Origin: Kluyvera cryocrescens NBRC 102467
Lineage (GTDB): Bacteria > Pseudomonadota > Gammaproteobacteria > Enterobacterales > Enterobacteriaceae
Assembly (NCBI RefSeq): GCF_001571285.1
Contig: NZ_BCTM01000020.1
Span: 1 to 64,000, forward strand
DNA: 64,000 nucleotides
Direction of reading: 5' to 3'
Position numbers and translations under genes: made by a program. The notes beneath the pieces were generated by a model, which was not told the DNA's origin, made no database searches, and was given only the letters and a program-made list of their open reading frames with translations. Positions 1 to 7,249 of the stretch are shown piece after piece; position 1 is the stretch's first letter, and each line of letters opens with the position of its first letter.

Positions 1-70
1 ATCCATGGCGGTGACCTCTGGCGATTAAATACACCATTATCATGCCTTCAGCCACCACAACAAGGGAAGA

Positions 71-95
71 CCCATATATGTACAGTATATGCATG
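71..95. promoter_or_regulatory. degenerate LexA (SOS) box upstream of umuD
   Basis: The right half of the enterobacterial SOS box (TACAGTAT, 81-88) is present just upstream of umuD, where a LexA site is expected, but the left half reads CCCATAT instead of CTGTATAT, so the CTGT-N8-ACAG pairing is broken. The position fits a LexA operator; the quality is poor. Inference only. Confidence 0.4.
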
Positions 96-105
96 GGTGA
101 TCATT

Positions 106-525
106 ATGCAGTTTTTCACATTCTCTGAGCAGCAAGACGTTATTGCGTTGCCGCTGTTTAGCACTACCGTATCATGTGGTTTTCCCAGTCCGGCGCAGGA
201 CTACATTGAACAGCGCATTGATCTTAACGAGCTGCTCGTGCAGCACCCGTCAGCGACCTATTTCGTGAAGGCCGCCGGCGATAGCATGATCAACGGCGGT
301 ATCAGTTCCGGCGATCTCCTGGTGATCGACAGCGCGTTGACGGCAAAGCAGGGGGATATCGTTATCGCCGCCGTGGATGGAGAATTTACCGTCAAACAGC
401 TACAGCTCCGCCCCGTTGTGCAACTTAACCCGATGAATGAAGCCTATAGCCCGATAGTGATCGGCAGTGAGGGGATCCTGGATATCTTTGGCGTCGTCAC
501 CGGTATCATTAAAATCAGGCGCTAA
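106..525 (+). CDS. umuD: UmuD, SOS mutagenesis protein (LexA-like self-cleaving subunit of Pol V)
   Basis: The product has 139 residues, the same as E. coli UmuD. RecA-stimulated self-cleavage converts UmuD to UmuD', which joins UmuC as DNA polymerase V for translesion synthesis. The cleavage site Cys24-Gly25 (VSCGFP), nucleophile Ser60 (AGDSM) and general base Lys97 (EFTVK) all fall at the canonical numbers when translation starts at the ATG at 106; an in-frame GTG at 97 would add three residues and shift them. Two bases separate its stop from umuC, so the two are co-transcribed and probably translationally coupled. An imperfect LexA box lies just upstream. The first ten residues diverge from E. 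coli, as is usual for the UmuD arm. Confidence 0.96.
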   Translation: MQFFTFSEQQDVIALPLFSTTVSCGFPSPAQDYIEQRIDLNELLVQHPSATYFVKAAGDSMINGGISSGDLLVIDSALTAKQGDIVIAAVDGEFTVKQLQLRPVVQLNPMNEAYSPIVIGSEGILDIFGVVTGIIKIRR

Positions 526-527
526 GT

Positions 528-1790
528 ATGTTTGCCTTAGTCGATGTCAATAGCTTCTATGCTTCCTGTGAGATTGCGTTTCGTCCCGATCTACAGGAGC
601 GACCGGTGATTGTGCTGAGTAACAACGATGGCTGCGTCATTGCTCGTAACGCCGCAGCCAAGCCATTTGTGGCCATGGGCGTTCCTTATTTTAAACAAAA
701 GGAAACGCTGCGGCGTCATGGCGTTGTCTGTTTTAGCAGCAATTATGAGCTCTATGCCGACCTGTCCGAGCGCGTGATGGCGACGCTTGAGGAGATGATG
801 CCGAAAGTTGAGATTTACAGTATCGATGAGGCGTTTTGCGATGTTACGGGCGTTAGTAACTGCCGAAAGCTGGCAGAGTTTGGCCTGGACATTCGGGAAA
901 CCATTCGGCAACGTACCCGCCTTACAGTAGGTGTGGGGATTGCGCCAACCAAGACGCTCGCCAAATTGGCCAATTATGCGGCAAAAAAATGGCCTCAAAC
1001 GGATGGCGTGGTGGATTTATCCAGCCCCGATCGTCAGCGTCGGCTACTGGCGTTGGTACCGGTAGAAGAAGTGTGGGGCGTTGGGCGGCGCATCAGTAAA
1101 AAACTTAATGCCATGGGGATCATGACGGCGCTCGATTTGGCACAACAATCCACCTGGATAATTCGGCGGCACTTTAGCGTGGTGCTGGAACGAACGGTGC
1201 GCGAACTGTGCGGTGAATCCTGCCTGGAGTTTGAGGAGTTTGCACCGAATAAACAGGAAATTATCTGCTCCCGATCGTTTGGCGATCGCATTAGTGACTA
1301 TGAATCTATGCGGCAGGCTGTGTGTAGCTATGCAACCCGTGCTGCGGAAAAGCTGCGCCATGAACGTCAGTTTTGCCGCTTTATCGCCACTTTTATCAAA
1401 ACGTCGCCGTTTGCCGCGAACGAAATGTATTACGGGAATAACGCCGCGACCCGGCTATTGACGCCCACTCAGGACACCCGGGATATTATTAATGCGGCGA
1501 TTCAGAGCCTGGATATTATCTGGCGTGATGGGCATCGCTATCAAAAAGCCGGGGTGATGTTAGGGGACTTTTATAGCCAAGGCGTCGCGCAATTCGATCT
1601 CTTTGATAACGCTGTGCCGAAGCGTAACAGCGAGCAGCTAATGACAACGCTGGATAAGCTCAACCAAAAAGAAGGCCGTGGCACCGTTTATTTTGCCGGG
1701 CAGGGTATCGCGCCATTATGGCAGATGAAACGCGAGATGCTGTCACCTCGTTATACGACGCGCTATAGCGATTTGTTGCAGGTGAGATAG
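528..1790 (+). CDS. umuC: UmuC, catalytic subunit of DNA polymerase V (Y family)
   Basis: The product has 420 residues (E. coli UmuC has 422). It is a Y-family error-prone polymerase that with UmuD'2 and RecA-ATP bypasses lesions. Visible signatures are the N-terminal catalytic motif DVNSFYASCE (residues 6-15, with the first metal-binding Asp), the SIDEAF motif near residue 100 carrying the second acidic pair, and a helix-hairpin-helix region around 180-200 (EEVWGVGRRI). The C-terminal part carries the little-finger domain and clamp-binding tail. It follows umuD by two bases and ends just before a terminator-like hairpin. The reading frame is complete. Confidence 0.97.
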   Translation: MFALVDVNSFYASCEIAFRPDLQERPVIVLSNNDGCVIARNAAAKPFVAMGVPYFKQKETLRRHGVVCFSSNYELYADLSERVMATLEEMMPKVEIYSIDEAFCDVTGVSNCRKLAEFGLDIRETIRQRTRLTVGVGIAPTKTLAKLANYAAKKWPQTDGVVDLSSPDRQRRLLALVPVEEVWGVGRRISKKLNAMGIMTALDLAQQSTWIIRRHFSVVLERTVRELCGESCLEFEEFAPNKQEIICSRSFGDRISDYESMRQAVCSYATRAAEKLRHERQFCRFIATFIKTSPFAANEMYYGNNAATRLLTPTQDTRDIINAAIQSLDIIWRDGHRYQKAGVMLGDFYSQGVAQFDLFDNAVPKRNSEQLMTTLDKLNQKEGRGTVYFAGQGIAPLWQMKREMLSPRYTTRYSDLLQVR

Positions 1791-1797
1791 TTCTGAC

Positions 1798-1827
1798 AAG
1801 AGCAGGCCATATTATCGGCCCGCTCTT
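1798..1827. terminator. hairpin between umuC and the convergent small gene
   Basis: An inverted repeat AAGAGC-A-GGCC / GGCC-C-GCTCTT with an eight-base loop (ATATTATC) lies 8 bp after the umuC stop and between two convergent genes. It has no clear U-run, so it may be a weak bidirectional terminator. Confidence 0.55.
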
Positions 1828-1842
1828 AACGACGCAGCACGA

Positions 1843-2046
1843 TTAGTGGAAGCCCAGGCGGATCAGCTCAAGTGGGCAATATGTGCCGTCGCAGCCCTCA
1901 ATTTCCACACAGTCAGAGCGGCGTAACTGCTCTGCCGTTTTGCCTTCTCCGTGGATTGAGCGGATCACGCCAGTTGCGCCATTATTGGCAATCATGACGT
2001 GGCTACCGATAGTGATAGCGTTACGGTTACGATCGTAGGTTTTCAT
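1843..2046 (-). CDS. small conserved-looking protein of unknown function (67 aa)
   Basis: I do not recognise this protein. A strong ribosome-binding site (AAGGAGGAG) lies a few bases before the ATG, which argues for a real gene. It is hydrophilic with no signal or membrane segment. The segment around residues 13-30 (IGSHVMIANNGATGVIRSI) looks like a short KOW/SH3-type beta barrel, and two cysteines plus a CDGTYC pair in the C-terminal half could bind metal, but this is conjecture. It converges on umuC and is separated from the phosphoribosyltransferase by 280 bp. It could belong to the group of small enterobacterial stress proteins; no family can be named. Confidence 0.6.
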   Translation of the reverse strand: MKTYDRNRNAITIGSHVMIANNGATGVIRSIHGEGKTAEQLRRSDCVEIEGCDGTYCPLELIRLGFH

Positions 2047-2272
2047 CGTCTCCTCCTTTCACATTGTTAGACGTGCAAGATTTGCGGTGTGAATTAATAG
2101 CGCTGTCGTACTCGTTATGTTTTGAGCTTCGTCAAATTGGTGTTTTTTAAATGAGGATTATCGAGAGAATTTCAAGGTGATAATTTCGAAGTGGTAATGG
2201 TTTGGTTAAATAATAGACGCGCAGCCTGCGCGAATATATTTCTGATAGCAGAGAACAGCACCCACTATGACG

Positions 2273-2303
2273 GGCTTAATACGCTAATCGCGCGTATTAA
2301 GCC
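2273..2303. repeat. perfect 12-bp inverted repeat downstream of the phosphoribosyltransferase
   Basis: The arms GGCTTAATACGC (2273-2284) and GCGTATTAAGCC (2292-2303) are exact complements around a 7-base loop. It lies 23 bp beyond the stop codon of the minus-strand gene at 2327. No U-run follows, so a rho-independent terminator is possible but not canonical; an mRNA 3'-end stabiliser is equally possible. The rest of the 2047-2326 gap is AT-rich and holds no gene that I can see. Confidence 0.5.
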
Positions 2304-2326
2304 ATGCGGTTCTGGACAGTGCGTGG

Positions 2327-2992
2327 TTACTTGATTAATTTTGCCACATTAGGACGGTTGCGATATTTATTATCCCACGGCATGCCGTAGCCAATCAGCA
2401 GGTCGTCGTTCTCCATTTCATAGGCATAGTATTGTTTCACCGGGATCTCAACGCGGCCTGGTTTAACAAACAATACGGCAATAGAAACGGATGCAGGCTG
2501 ATAGTTCTCCGTAATGTGCTCCACGAGGCGCTTCATGGTACCGCCGGATTCAATGGCATCGTCGATGATGATGACATGGCGGCCTGCGATCTCAATATTA
2601 TGATGGTAAACAATAGTTGAGTTATTGTTACGCTCGCCTGGCGTATGAGGGCAGGAGATATAGTCCATGCTGACATCAAAAGTGAGCTGACGGGTCAGGT
2701 CGGCGGTGTAGAGGATCCCGCCTGGAACCACGGTGATGACCACGGCATCCGCAAAATCCTGATTTAACCGTTCTGCCACGCGGCGTACGCCGGCTGCGAT
2801 AGCCTCTTCGTCAAGGATGATGTCGCCAATATGATGATTTTTCAAGTAAACTCCATAATCTGATGTTCTATTCAGAAAGTCACGGACGGGCTCTTCCTGC
2901 TTTACCTCACGATGATAACCGATCTGTAAAAACGAATGGGCCGCGCCCAAATCCTTGAGCCGGATCCGTTTCAGCCTTCGCTGAAGCTTCAC
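2327..2992 (-). CDS. phosphoribosyltransferase, hypoxanthine/xanthine type
   Basis: The PRPP-binding signature IIIDDAIESGGTM (two acidic residues followed by the ESGGT loop) near residues 141-153 and the VPGGILYTADL segment near 90 mark a type I phosphoribosyltransferase of the hypoxanthine-guanine class, which joins a purine base to PRPP. The DNDLLIGYG-like segment (DDLLIGYGMPWDNKYRNRP) near the C terminus is the usual base-recognition and hood region. The protein is about 40 residues longer at the N terminus than E. coli Hpt; the frame opens with a GTG and a weak ribosome-binding site, and no in-frame ATG lies nearby, so the true start could be an alternative codon further in. It is not the housekeeping hpt locus, so it is probably a paralogue with an uncertain substrate. 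Confidence 0.8.
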   Translation of the reverse strand: MKLQRRLKRIRLKDLGAAHSFLQIGYHREVKQEEPVRDFLNRTSDYGVYLKNHHIGDIILDEEAIAAGVRRVAERLNQDFADAVVITVVPGGILYTADLTRQLTFDVSMDYISCPHTPGERNNNSTIVYHHNIEIAGRHVIIIDDAIESGGTMKRLVEHITENYQPASVSIAVLFVKPGRVEIPVKQYYAYEMENDDLLIGYGMPWDNKYRNRPNVAKLIK

Positions 2993-3335
2993 TCTTTATC
3001 ATTAACACACAGTGTCAGGACAACAAATCTAGCATAAACCCGCATGAAAGAATGGGTATCAACACCCAAAAATAATGCGCTCTCGCTGTGTATAGGATAG
3101 CCAAGGCCAAAGATAAAAAGAGGGCGGGCGTTTGGTGATGGTTCTTCCCCTCTACATTATTTAAAAATAAATGATGTTGTGCTTGTATTTACAATATTGT
3201 TTCATCAACGAAATTGTGGGCGCAACCGTCCAGAAATAAATAATAAAATTATTACCCGCCTTGAATAAACACTTTATGGTAGCGCCACTTTACAGGAAAT
3301 CCATTGACTGATGGCTAATCGATAATAGGAAAATT
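2993..3335. other. AT-rich divergent intergenic region
   Basis: This holds the divergent promoters of the phosphoribosyltransferase and the OmpA paralogue. The half next to the OmpA-like gene is strongly AT-rich and a weak ribosome-binding site (ATAGGA) precedes its ATG. I see no open frame, tRNA or clear operator. Confidence 0.4.
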
Positions 3336-4382
3336 ATGAAGAAGGCGCTTATTACACTCATCATTGCAAACGCATTGACGGCAACCACCGCATTTGCCGC
3401 GGCAGATGCTGGAACCTGGTATGCAGGCGGTAAATTTGGCTGGTCACATTACTTTGACACCAGCGCAAGTCAGCAAACGGGTGCCGATGGGCATCAATAT
3501 GGTGATGTGGGCTTTGACAGCGATAATGTCGGCGGCGGCGTATTTACGGGCTATCAGATCACGCCATGGCTGGCAGTTGAAGGCGGCTATGATTATTTAG
3601 GTAATATGCAATTTAGCGGCAAAAATGGCGCATCAGGTTCTCAGATGAAAAGCCAGGGTCTACAGCTATCGCTGAAAGCAAGCTACGGCCTGACGGATAA
3701 TTGGGATCTTTATGGTCGTGCAGGTGCTATGGGGTATCGTGCAGAATCGGATATTAAAGGTCACAATCGCTTTGACACTGGCGTACGTCCGGTGGTCGCT
3801 GTGGGCACGGAATATGCCTTTAATAAGAACTGGGCGGGGCGTCTGGAATATCAGTGGGTGAGTAATGTTGGAAATGAAAACCAAATTGGCGTGTCGAGCG
3901 ATGTCAGCTCAGTGACTGCGGGCATCTCCTATCGTTTTGGCCAACATGATGATGCGCCGGTGATTGCTGAACCTGCCGTCGTTTCTGCTCCGGCGGCTGA
4001 GCCTCAGCGCTTTAATTTAAAATCTGATGTGATGTTTGCGTATGACTCCGCCACATTAACACCGGAGGGGAAAGCCTCTATCGCGCAGCTGTATCAAAGC
4101 ACAGGTATGCAGCCGGCGAACAATAAAGCGACGGTCGTCATTGGCTACAGCGACCGTATCGGAGCGCCTAATTACAACCAACAGTTGTCGGCGAAGCGTG
4201 CGCAGGCCGTTGCCGATGAATTAGTCGTGTTAGGAATGCCTGCGGCAAATATTACGGCTGAAGGACGCGGTGCTAGCGGCTCGGTTACGGGCGCAACCTG
4301 TGATGGTCAGACAGGCCAGCAGTTGATCAACTGCCTTGCGCCGGATCGCCACGTGGTTATTGAAATAACCGATAAGGCGTAA
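3336..4382 (+). CDS. OmpA-family outer membrane porin (second OmpA-like protein)
   Basis: The product has 348 residues. A signal peptide ends at TAFA-AADAG (cleavage after about residue 22). Residues 23-200 form an eight-stranded OmpA beta barrel (starts TWYAGGKFGWSHY; strands end near GISYRFGQ). A short Ala/Pro/Val hinge (about 205-220) leads to the peptidoglycan-binding OmpA C-terminal domain, with SDVMFAYDSATL, the NxxLSxxRA motif (NQQLSAKRAQAVADEL), a Cys pair and PDRHVVIEI. Such proteins anchor the outer membrane to murein. Gene context differs from ompA (no sulA or matP neighbour), so it is a paralogue. A perfect hairpin follows the stop by about 60 bp. Confidence 0.9.
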   Translation: MKKALITLIIANALTATTAFAAADAGTWYAGGKFGWSHYFDTSASQQTGADGHQYGDVGFDSDNVGGGVFTGYQITPWLAVEGGYDYLGNMQFSGKNGASGSQMKSQGLQLSLKASYGLTDNWDLYGRAGAMGYRAESDIKGHNRFDTGVRPVVAVGTEYAFNKNWAGRLEYQWVSNVGNENQIGVSSDVSSVTAGISYRFGQHDDAPVIAEPAVVSAPAAEPQRFNLKSDVMFAYDSATLTPEGKASIAQLYQSTGMQPANNKATVVIGYSDRIGAPNYNQQLSAKRAQAVADELVVLGMPAANITAEGRGASGSVTGATCDGQTGQQLINCLAPDRHVVIEITDKA

Positions 4383-4440
4383 TAGCCAATAAACCTGCCC
4401 GGTGCTTTTTTGTTGGAACTGGCAGTGATACGCATGATCA

Positions 4441-4464
4441 CCCAGGGAGATCTCCCTGGGTTTG
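4441..4464 (+). terminator. terminator of the OmpA-like gene
   Basis: A perfect 20-bp palindrome CCCAGGGAGATCTCCCTGGG (4441-4460) is followed by TTTGTCATT. It sits between two convergent genes. Confidence 0.7.
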
Positions 4465-4504
4465 TCATTCATATTATCGCCCGTGACGAGGGCGGCACCG
4501 GAGA

Positions 4505-6025
4505 CTATTTTTTGGCATTGCGATAATCGTATTTGTCGCGTTTATGCTGGTACAACAGGCTATCAGCACGCAAAAATGCGGATTCCAGCGTATCGTCTTT
4601 GGTGAGTTGGTAACAGCCATAAGAGAAATTGACCAATTTTTTTCTATCAATAATGGCGAGTTTTTCATGGATCCGCGAGATAATGACGTGAGAACTTCGC
4701 AGCGTATTATCAATGAGGATTAAACTAAACTCATCACCATGAAGTCGGATCCCATAATCACTTTTGCGGATGGATAACGACAGAGCCATTCCGAGATTCT
4801 GGATCACTTTATCACCCACATGATGGCCTAGCGTATCATTGATGTTTTTGAGTCCATCACTATCAATCGCGATGACGGTGATGGCAATGTTTCGTGCAAT
4901 CAACAGTTGTATTTTTTCATGCAGTGCCGGGGTTAATATTTTTTTATTGTACAGCCCTGTCATTGAGTCAATAGCGTTATCACTCGATAATAGTTCATTC
5001 TTGATAAACTGCGTTTTGATATATTTACAAATAACTAGCGTACTGATGAGATACAAAATCACCAGCCAGGCATTGTTGATTAAAATATAAATATAACCAA
5101 GTTTTACATGCAGGGTGTAATGACTGGTTATTTCCTCTTCATGGTTCATGGTCGCCAATGTTGGATATTTAGGCTTATGGAATTGAATTTCGGCTCCAGA
5201 GTTATTATCCGTAACGTAGAGATTGAGAAAACGCCATAAAAATGGGCGGTCGGCCGTGAAAAAGGATGTTGCTAAACTCTCAACACTAATATCCGTGATA
5301 AAAATCCCTTTCAAATTATCTCTATCAAAAACAGGCGTAAGCATGCTAATGATGTTTTGCTGCGTATATCCGTCTTCGTAGATTCTGGACGTAATGCTCT
5401 CACCACTGAACAGGTCAACAAGTGCCGTATCGTCTATTTCTATTGTTTGCGCACTTTTTGATATGTTGATGGCATTACCATCGGCAACCAGCCAATTATT
5501 AAATGTGTAGCGGTTAGTATCCACCAGTTTATTGATGTAAATATAGTTATTGGCAAGGTCTATATAATAACGAATGTCATCAAAAAGATAGCCATTGTAA
5601 TTCGAAAAACTGTACTTGCCTTCATTTCTAAAGATGGTCTTATTGATGTCGGCCAGCGCCGGCAAATCACGACTCCAGGATTTGCAATCCGTATTACGGG
5701 TTTGCAATGTCCCATCGATTTCCGTGACGTTTTTGCGGGTCAGATTAAAGCCTGAAACATCACCTATTTTTTCAATTTTCGCGCAGACCTGTTGAGCATT
5801 CAGGTCGCTGTCATTTGAATGCGCTGTCGCAAAATCTTTGGATAACTGGGAGGCAATTCTTTGGTTGATAAACTCTTCAAAGAATAATGCTGATTTTCCA
5901 TTTTCTGCAACGTAGCCGAGATAGTTGCGTAATCGCTGCGTTTCATTAATGAAAATGGAGGCAAAGAGGGAGGTTGTGAGGGCAATGATAATGCTTATTG
6001 CGAATAGGTATTTTTTGTGTAACAC
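4505..6025 (-). CDS. DgcJ (YeaJ)-like membrane diguanylate cyclase with HGDEF active site
   Basis: The product has 506 residues. A transmembrane helix at residues 8-28 and a second at about 310-335 flank a periplasmic sensor domain; a GGDEF domain fills the rest. The sensor shares with E. coli DgcJ the segments GTLQTRNTDC and RPFLWRFLNLYVTD. The cyclase domain keeps DSMTGLYNKKIL, the metal Asp region (AIDSDGLKNINDTLGHHVGD) and an RxxD inhibitory site (RKSD) five residues before the signature, but the signature reads HGDEF, not GGDEF. Cyclases make c-di-GMP, favouring sessile life; some HGDEF/SGDEF variants are active, so activity is uncertain. Codon use is AT-richer than in the suf genes next door. 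Confidence 0.88.
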   Translation of the reverse strand: MLHKKYLFAISIIIALTTSLFASIFINETQRLRNYLGYVAENGKSALFFEEFINQRIASQLSKDFATAHSNDSDLNAQQVCAKIEKIGDVSGFNLTRKNVTEIDGTLQTRNTDCKSWSRDLPALADINKTIFRNEGKYSFSNYNGYLFDDIRYYIDLANNYIYINKLVDTNRYTFNNWLVADGNAINISKSAQTIEIDDTALVDLFSGESITSRIYEDGYTQQNIISMLTPVFDRDNLKGIFITDISVESLATSFFTADRPFLWRFLNLYVTDNNSGAEIQFHKPKYPTLATMNHEEEITSHYTLHVKLGYIYILINNAWLVILYLISTLVICKYIKTQFIKNELLSSDNAIDSMTGLYNKKILTPALHEKIQLLIARNIAITVIAIDSDGLKNINDTLGHHVGDKVIQNLGMALSLSIRKSDYGIRLHGDEFSLILIDNTLRSSHVIISRIHEKLAIIDRKKLVNFSYGCYQLTKDDTLESAFLRADSLLYQHKRDKYDYRNAKK

Positions 6026-6425
6026 AATGGTAAAACCTTTAGTGCATATCTGGTTACAATGGCTTTATATATTCTAGCATTTGTGCCGAGATGTCTCACC
6101 CATAAATTATGTATATGATTAATATTCAAATGCGGACTGTTTAACTTTTACGAACTGTTAATCTCAACCCGCAGTGTGAATGCTGATATCGCCTCTTAAT
6201 GATGAATAATATGTTGAACGGATAATAATTTCAGACTGTTATTTATCTGTCGGTATAATGAGAACGTCGCAAAGGGTAATAATGTGATGAATACACTCGC
6301 AGAAAGAGGTGATACATGTGCAGCGGCGGAATATTGATAAGCCGCTAAGGTATGGTGTTTTGCGCGGCAATTTCTAACGCCTGACGGATGTTTTCATTTT
6401 TCTTCGTCACTGCGTTTCGACCTGG

Positions 6426-6590
6426 TCAATCGCCAGATCCCCTAAGATGGGGGCCCACTGCACTTATCCTCGTATCGCAACTCTCGCGGCGGATAGAACA
6501 TAAGGTTCCCTGTTAATCGACGCTTTGGGGCAGACTGCCGAACCGTCGGCTGCGCCTATCCTATCTTATTGATAATCCGCGGGCAGACAC
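6426..6590. ncRNA. candidate structured RNA at the position of E. coli rydB
   Basis: This segment is much richer in G+C than its surroundings and is full of short complementary arms: CCCC/GGGG (6439-6442 with 6449-6452), TATCC/GGATA (6465-6469 with 6491-6495), GGTTC/GAACC (6504-6508 with 6540-6544) and GCCGA/TCGGC (6537-6541 with 6546-6550). It has no plausible coding frame. E. coli has the small RNA RydB between ydiH and sufA, so position suggests an equivalent. The strand and the ends cannot be set from sequence, and I have not confirmed similarity to RydB. Confidence 0.35.
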
Positions 6591-6614
6591 CTTCACAGAA
6601 CACGCTAAAATCAA

Positions 6615-6641
6615 TTAAATAAATAGGCATTGGCTATGCAT
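6615..6641 (-). CDS. possible eight-residue leader peptide
   Basis: An ATG with eight codons (MHSQCLFI, then TAA) is preceded at ideal spacing by AAGGAGG. Reading on, the minus strand enters the GC-rich foldable segment and, 590 bp later, the cyclase gene. The strong ribosome-binding site is the only evidence; a coincidence is quite possible. Confidence 0.25.
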   Translation of the reverse strand: MHSQCLFI

Positions 6642-6782
6642 CTTTATCCTCCTTGCCTAACATACCTATCATCTTAGATAAATCCATTATTTTTCAAAGC
6701 ATTGTAAAAATACATCTATCTCATTCGTCGCGGAATGCAGGGTCTATGCTTATAAAAAGCCCCAAATGCAGAGACGGGTGCG

Positions 6783-6827
6783 GAATAACCCCACCCGACG
6801 CGGGTTGAAGTGATAATCATTATCACT
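6783..6827. promoter_or_regulatory. suf promoter control sites: Fur box and IscR-like site
   Basis: A nearly perfect 19-bp Fur box palindrome, AGTGATAATCATTATCACT (6809-6827), lies about 45 bp before sufA. Immediately upstream ATAACCCCACCC..CGGGTTGA (6785-6808) resembles a type 2 IscR site. In E. coli the suf operon is repressed by Fur-Fe2+ and activated by apo-IscR, OxyR and IHF at this position; the sites here fit iron- and cluster-starvation induction. An OxyR site could not be picked out by eye. Confidence 0.75.
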
Positions 6828-6870
6828 AACATAGCGTTATCTTTTGTGGCTTCACTGATGAGGTAGACCT

Positions 6871-7239
6871 ATGGATTTGCATTCAGGAACCTTTGATCCC
6901 AACGATGTCACCTGGCGCGGCATTACGCTGACGCCGTCTGCCGCCGCACACATCCGGGCGTTGGTTGAACAACAGTCGGGAATTCAGGGCGTGCGGCTCG
7001 GCGTGAAACAAACTGGCTGCGCGGGGTTTGGTTACGTGCTTGATGCGGTAAGCGAGCCGGATAAAGACGATCTGCTGTTTGAATCCGACGGCGCGAAGCT
7101 GTGGGTACCTTTACGCGCCATGCCGTTTCTTGACGGCACCGAAGTGGATTACGTGCGCGAAGGCTTGAACCAGCTATTCAAATATCATAACCCGAAGGCG
7201 CAGAACGAATGTGGCTGTGGCGAAAGCTTCGGGGTATAG
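6871..7239 (+). CDS. sufA: SufA, A-type iron-sulfur cluster carrier
   Basis: The product has 122 residues, as in E. coli. It accepts [Fe-S] clusters from the SufBC2D scaffold and passes them to apo-proteins. The three cluster-ligand cysteines are Cys50 (KQTGCAG) and Cys114/Cys116 (ECGCGESF). It is the first gene of the operon, 10 bp before sufB, and sits directly behind the Fur/IscR control region. The protein is complete with no unusual features. Confidence 0.97.
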   Translation: MDLHSGTFDPNDVTWRGITLTPSAAAHIRALVEQQSGIQGVRLGVKQTGCAGFGYVLDAVSEPDKDDLLFESDGAKLWVPLRAMPFLDGTEVDYVREGLNQLFKYHNPKAQNECGCGESFGV

Positions 7240-7249
7240 GCGGTACATA

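Larger units (their letters stand above)
6026..6870. other. 845-bp gene-poor region upstream of suf
   Basis: No long frame crosses this stretch. It contains, in order, the AT-rich promoter region of the minus-strand cyclase gene (6026-6350), a GC-rich foldable segment (6420-6600), an eight-codon minus-strand frame with a strong ribosome-binding site (6615-6641), and the suf control region (6784-6870). In E. coli the same interval before sufA carries the small RNA gene rydB and ydiH; ydiH is not recognisable here. A stretch of the minus strand (about 6350-6420) translates as a short open tail (VTKKNENIRQALEIAAQNT), which could be the decayed end of a lost gene. Confidence 0.5.

Noticed and set aside
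6426-6590. Known riboswitch (TPP, cobalamin, molybdenum cofactor, manganese)
   Set aside because: None of the conserved cores of these classes can be found in the segment by eye.
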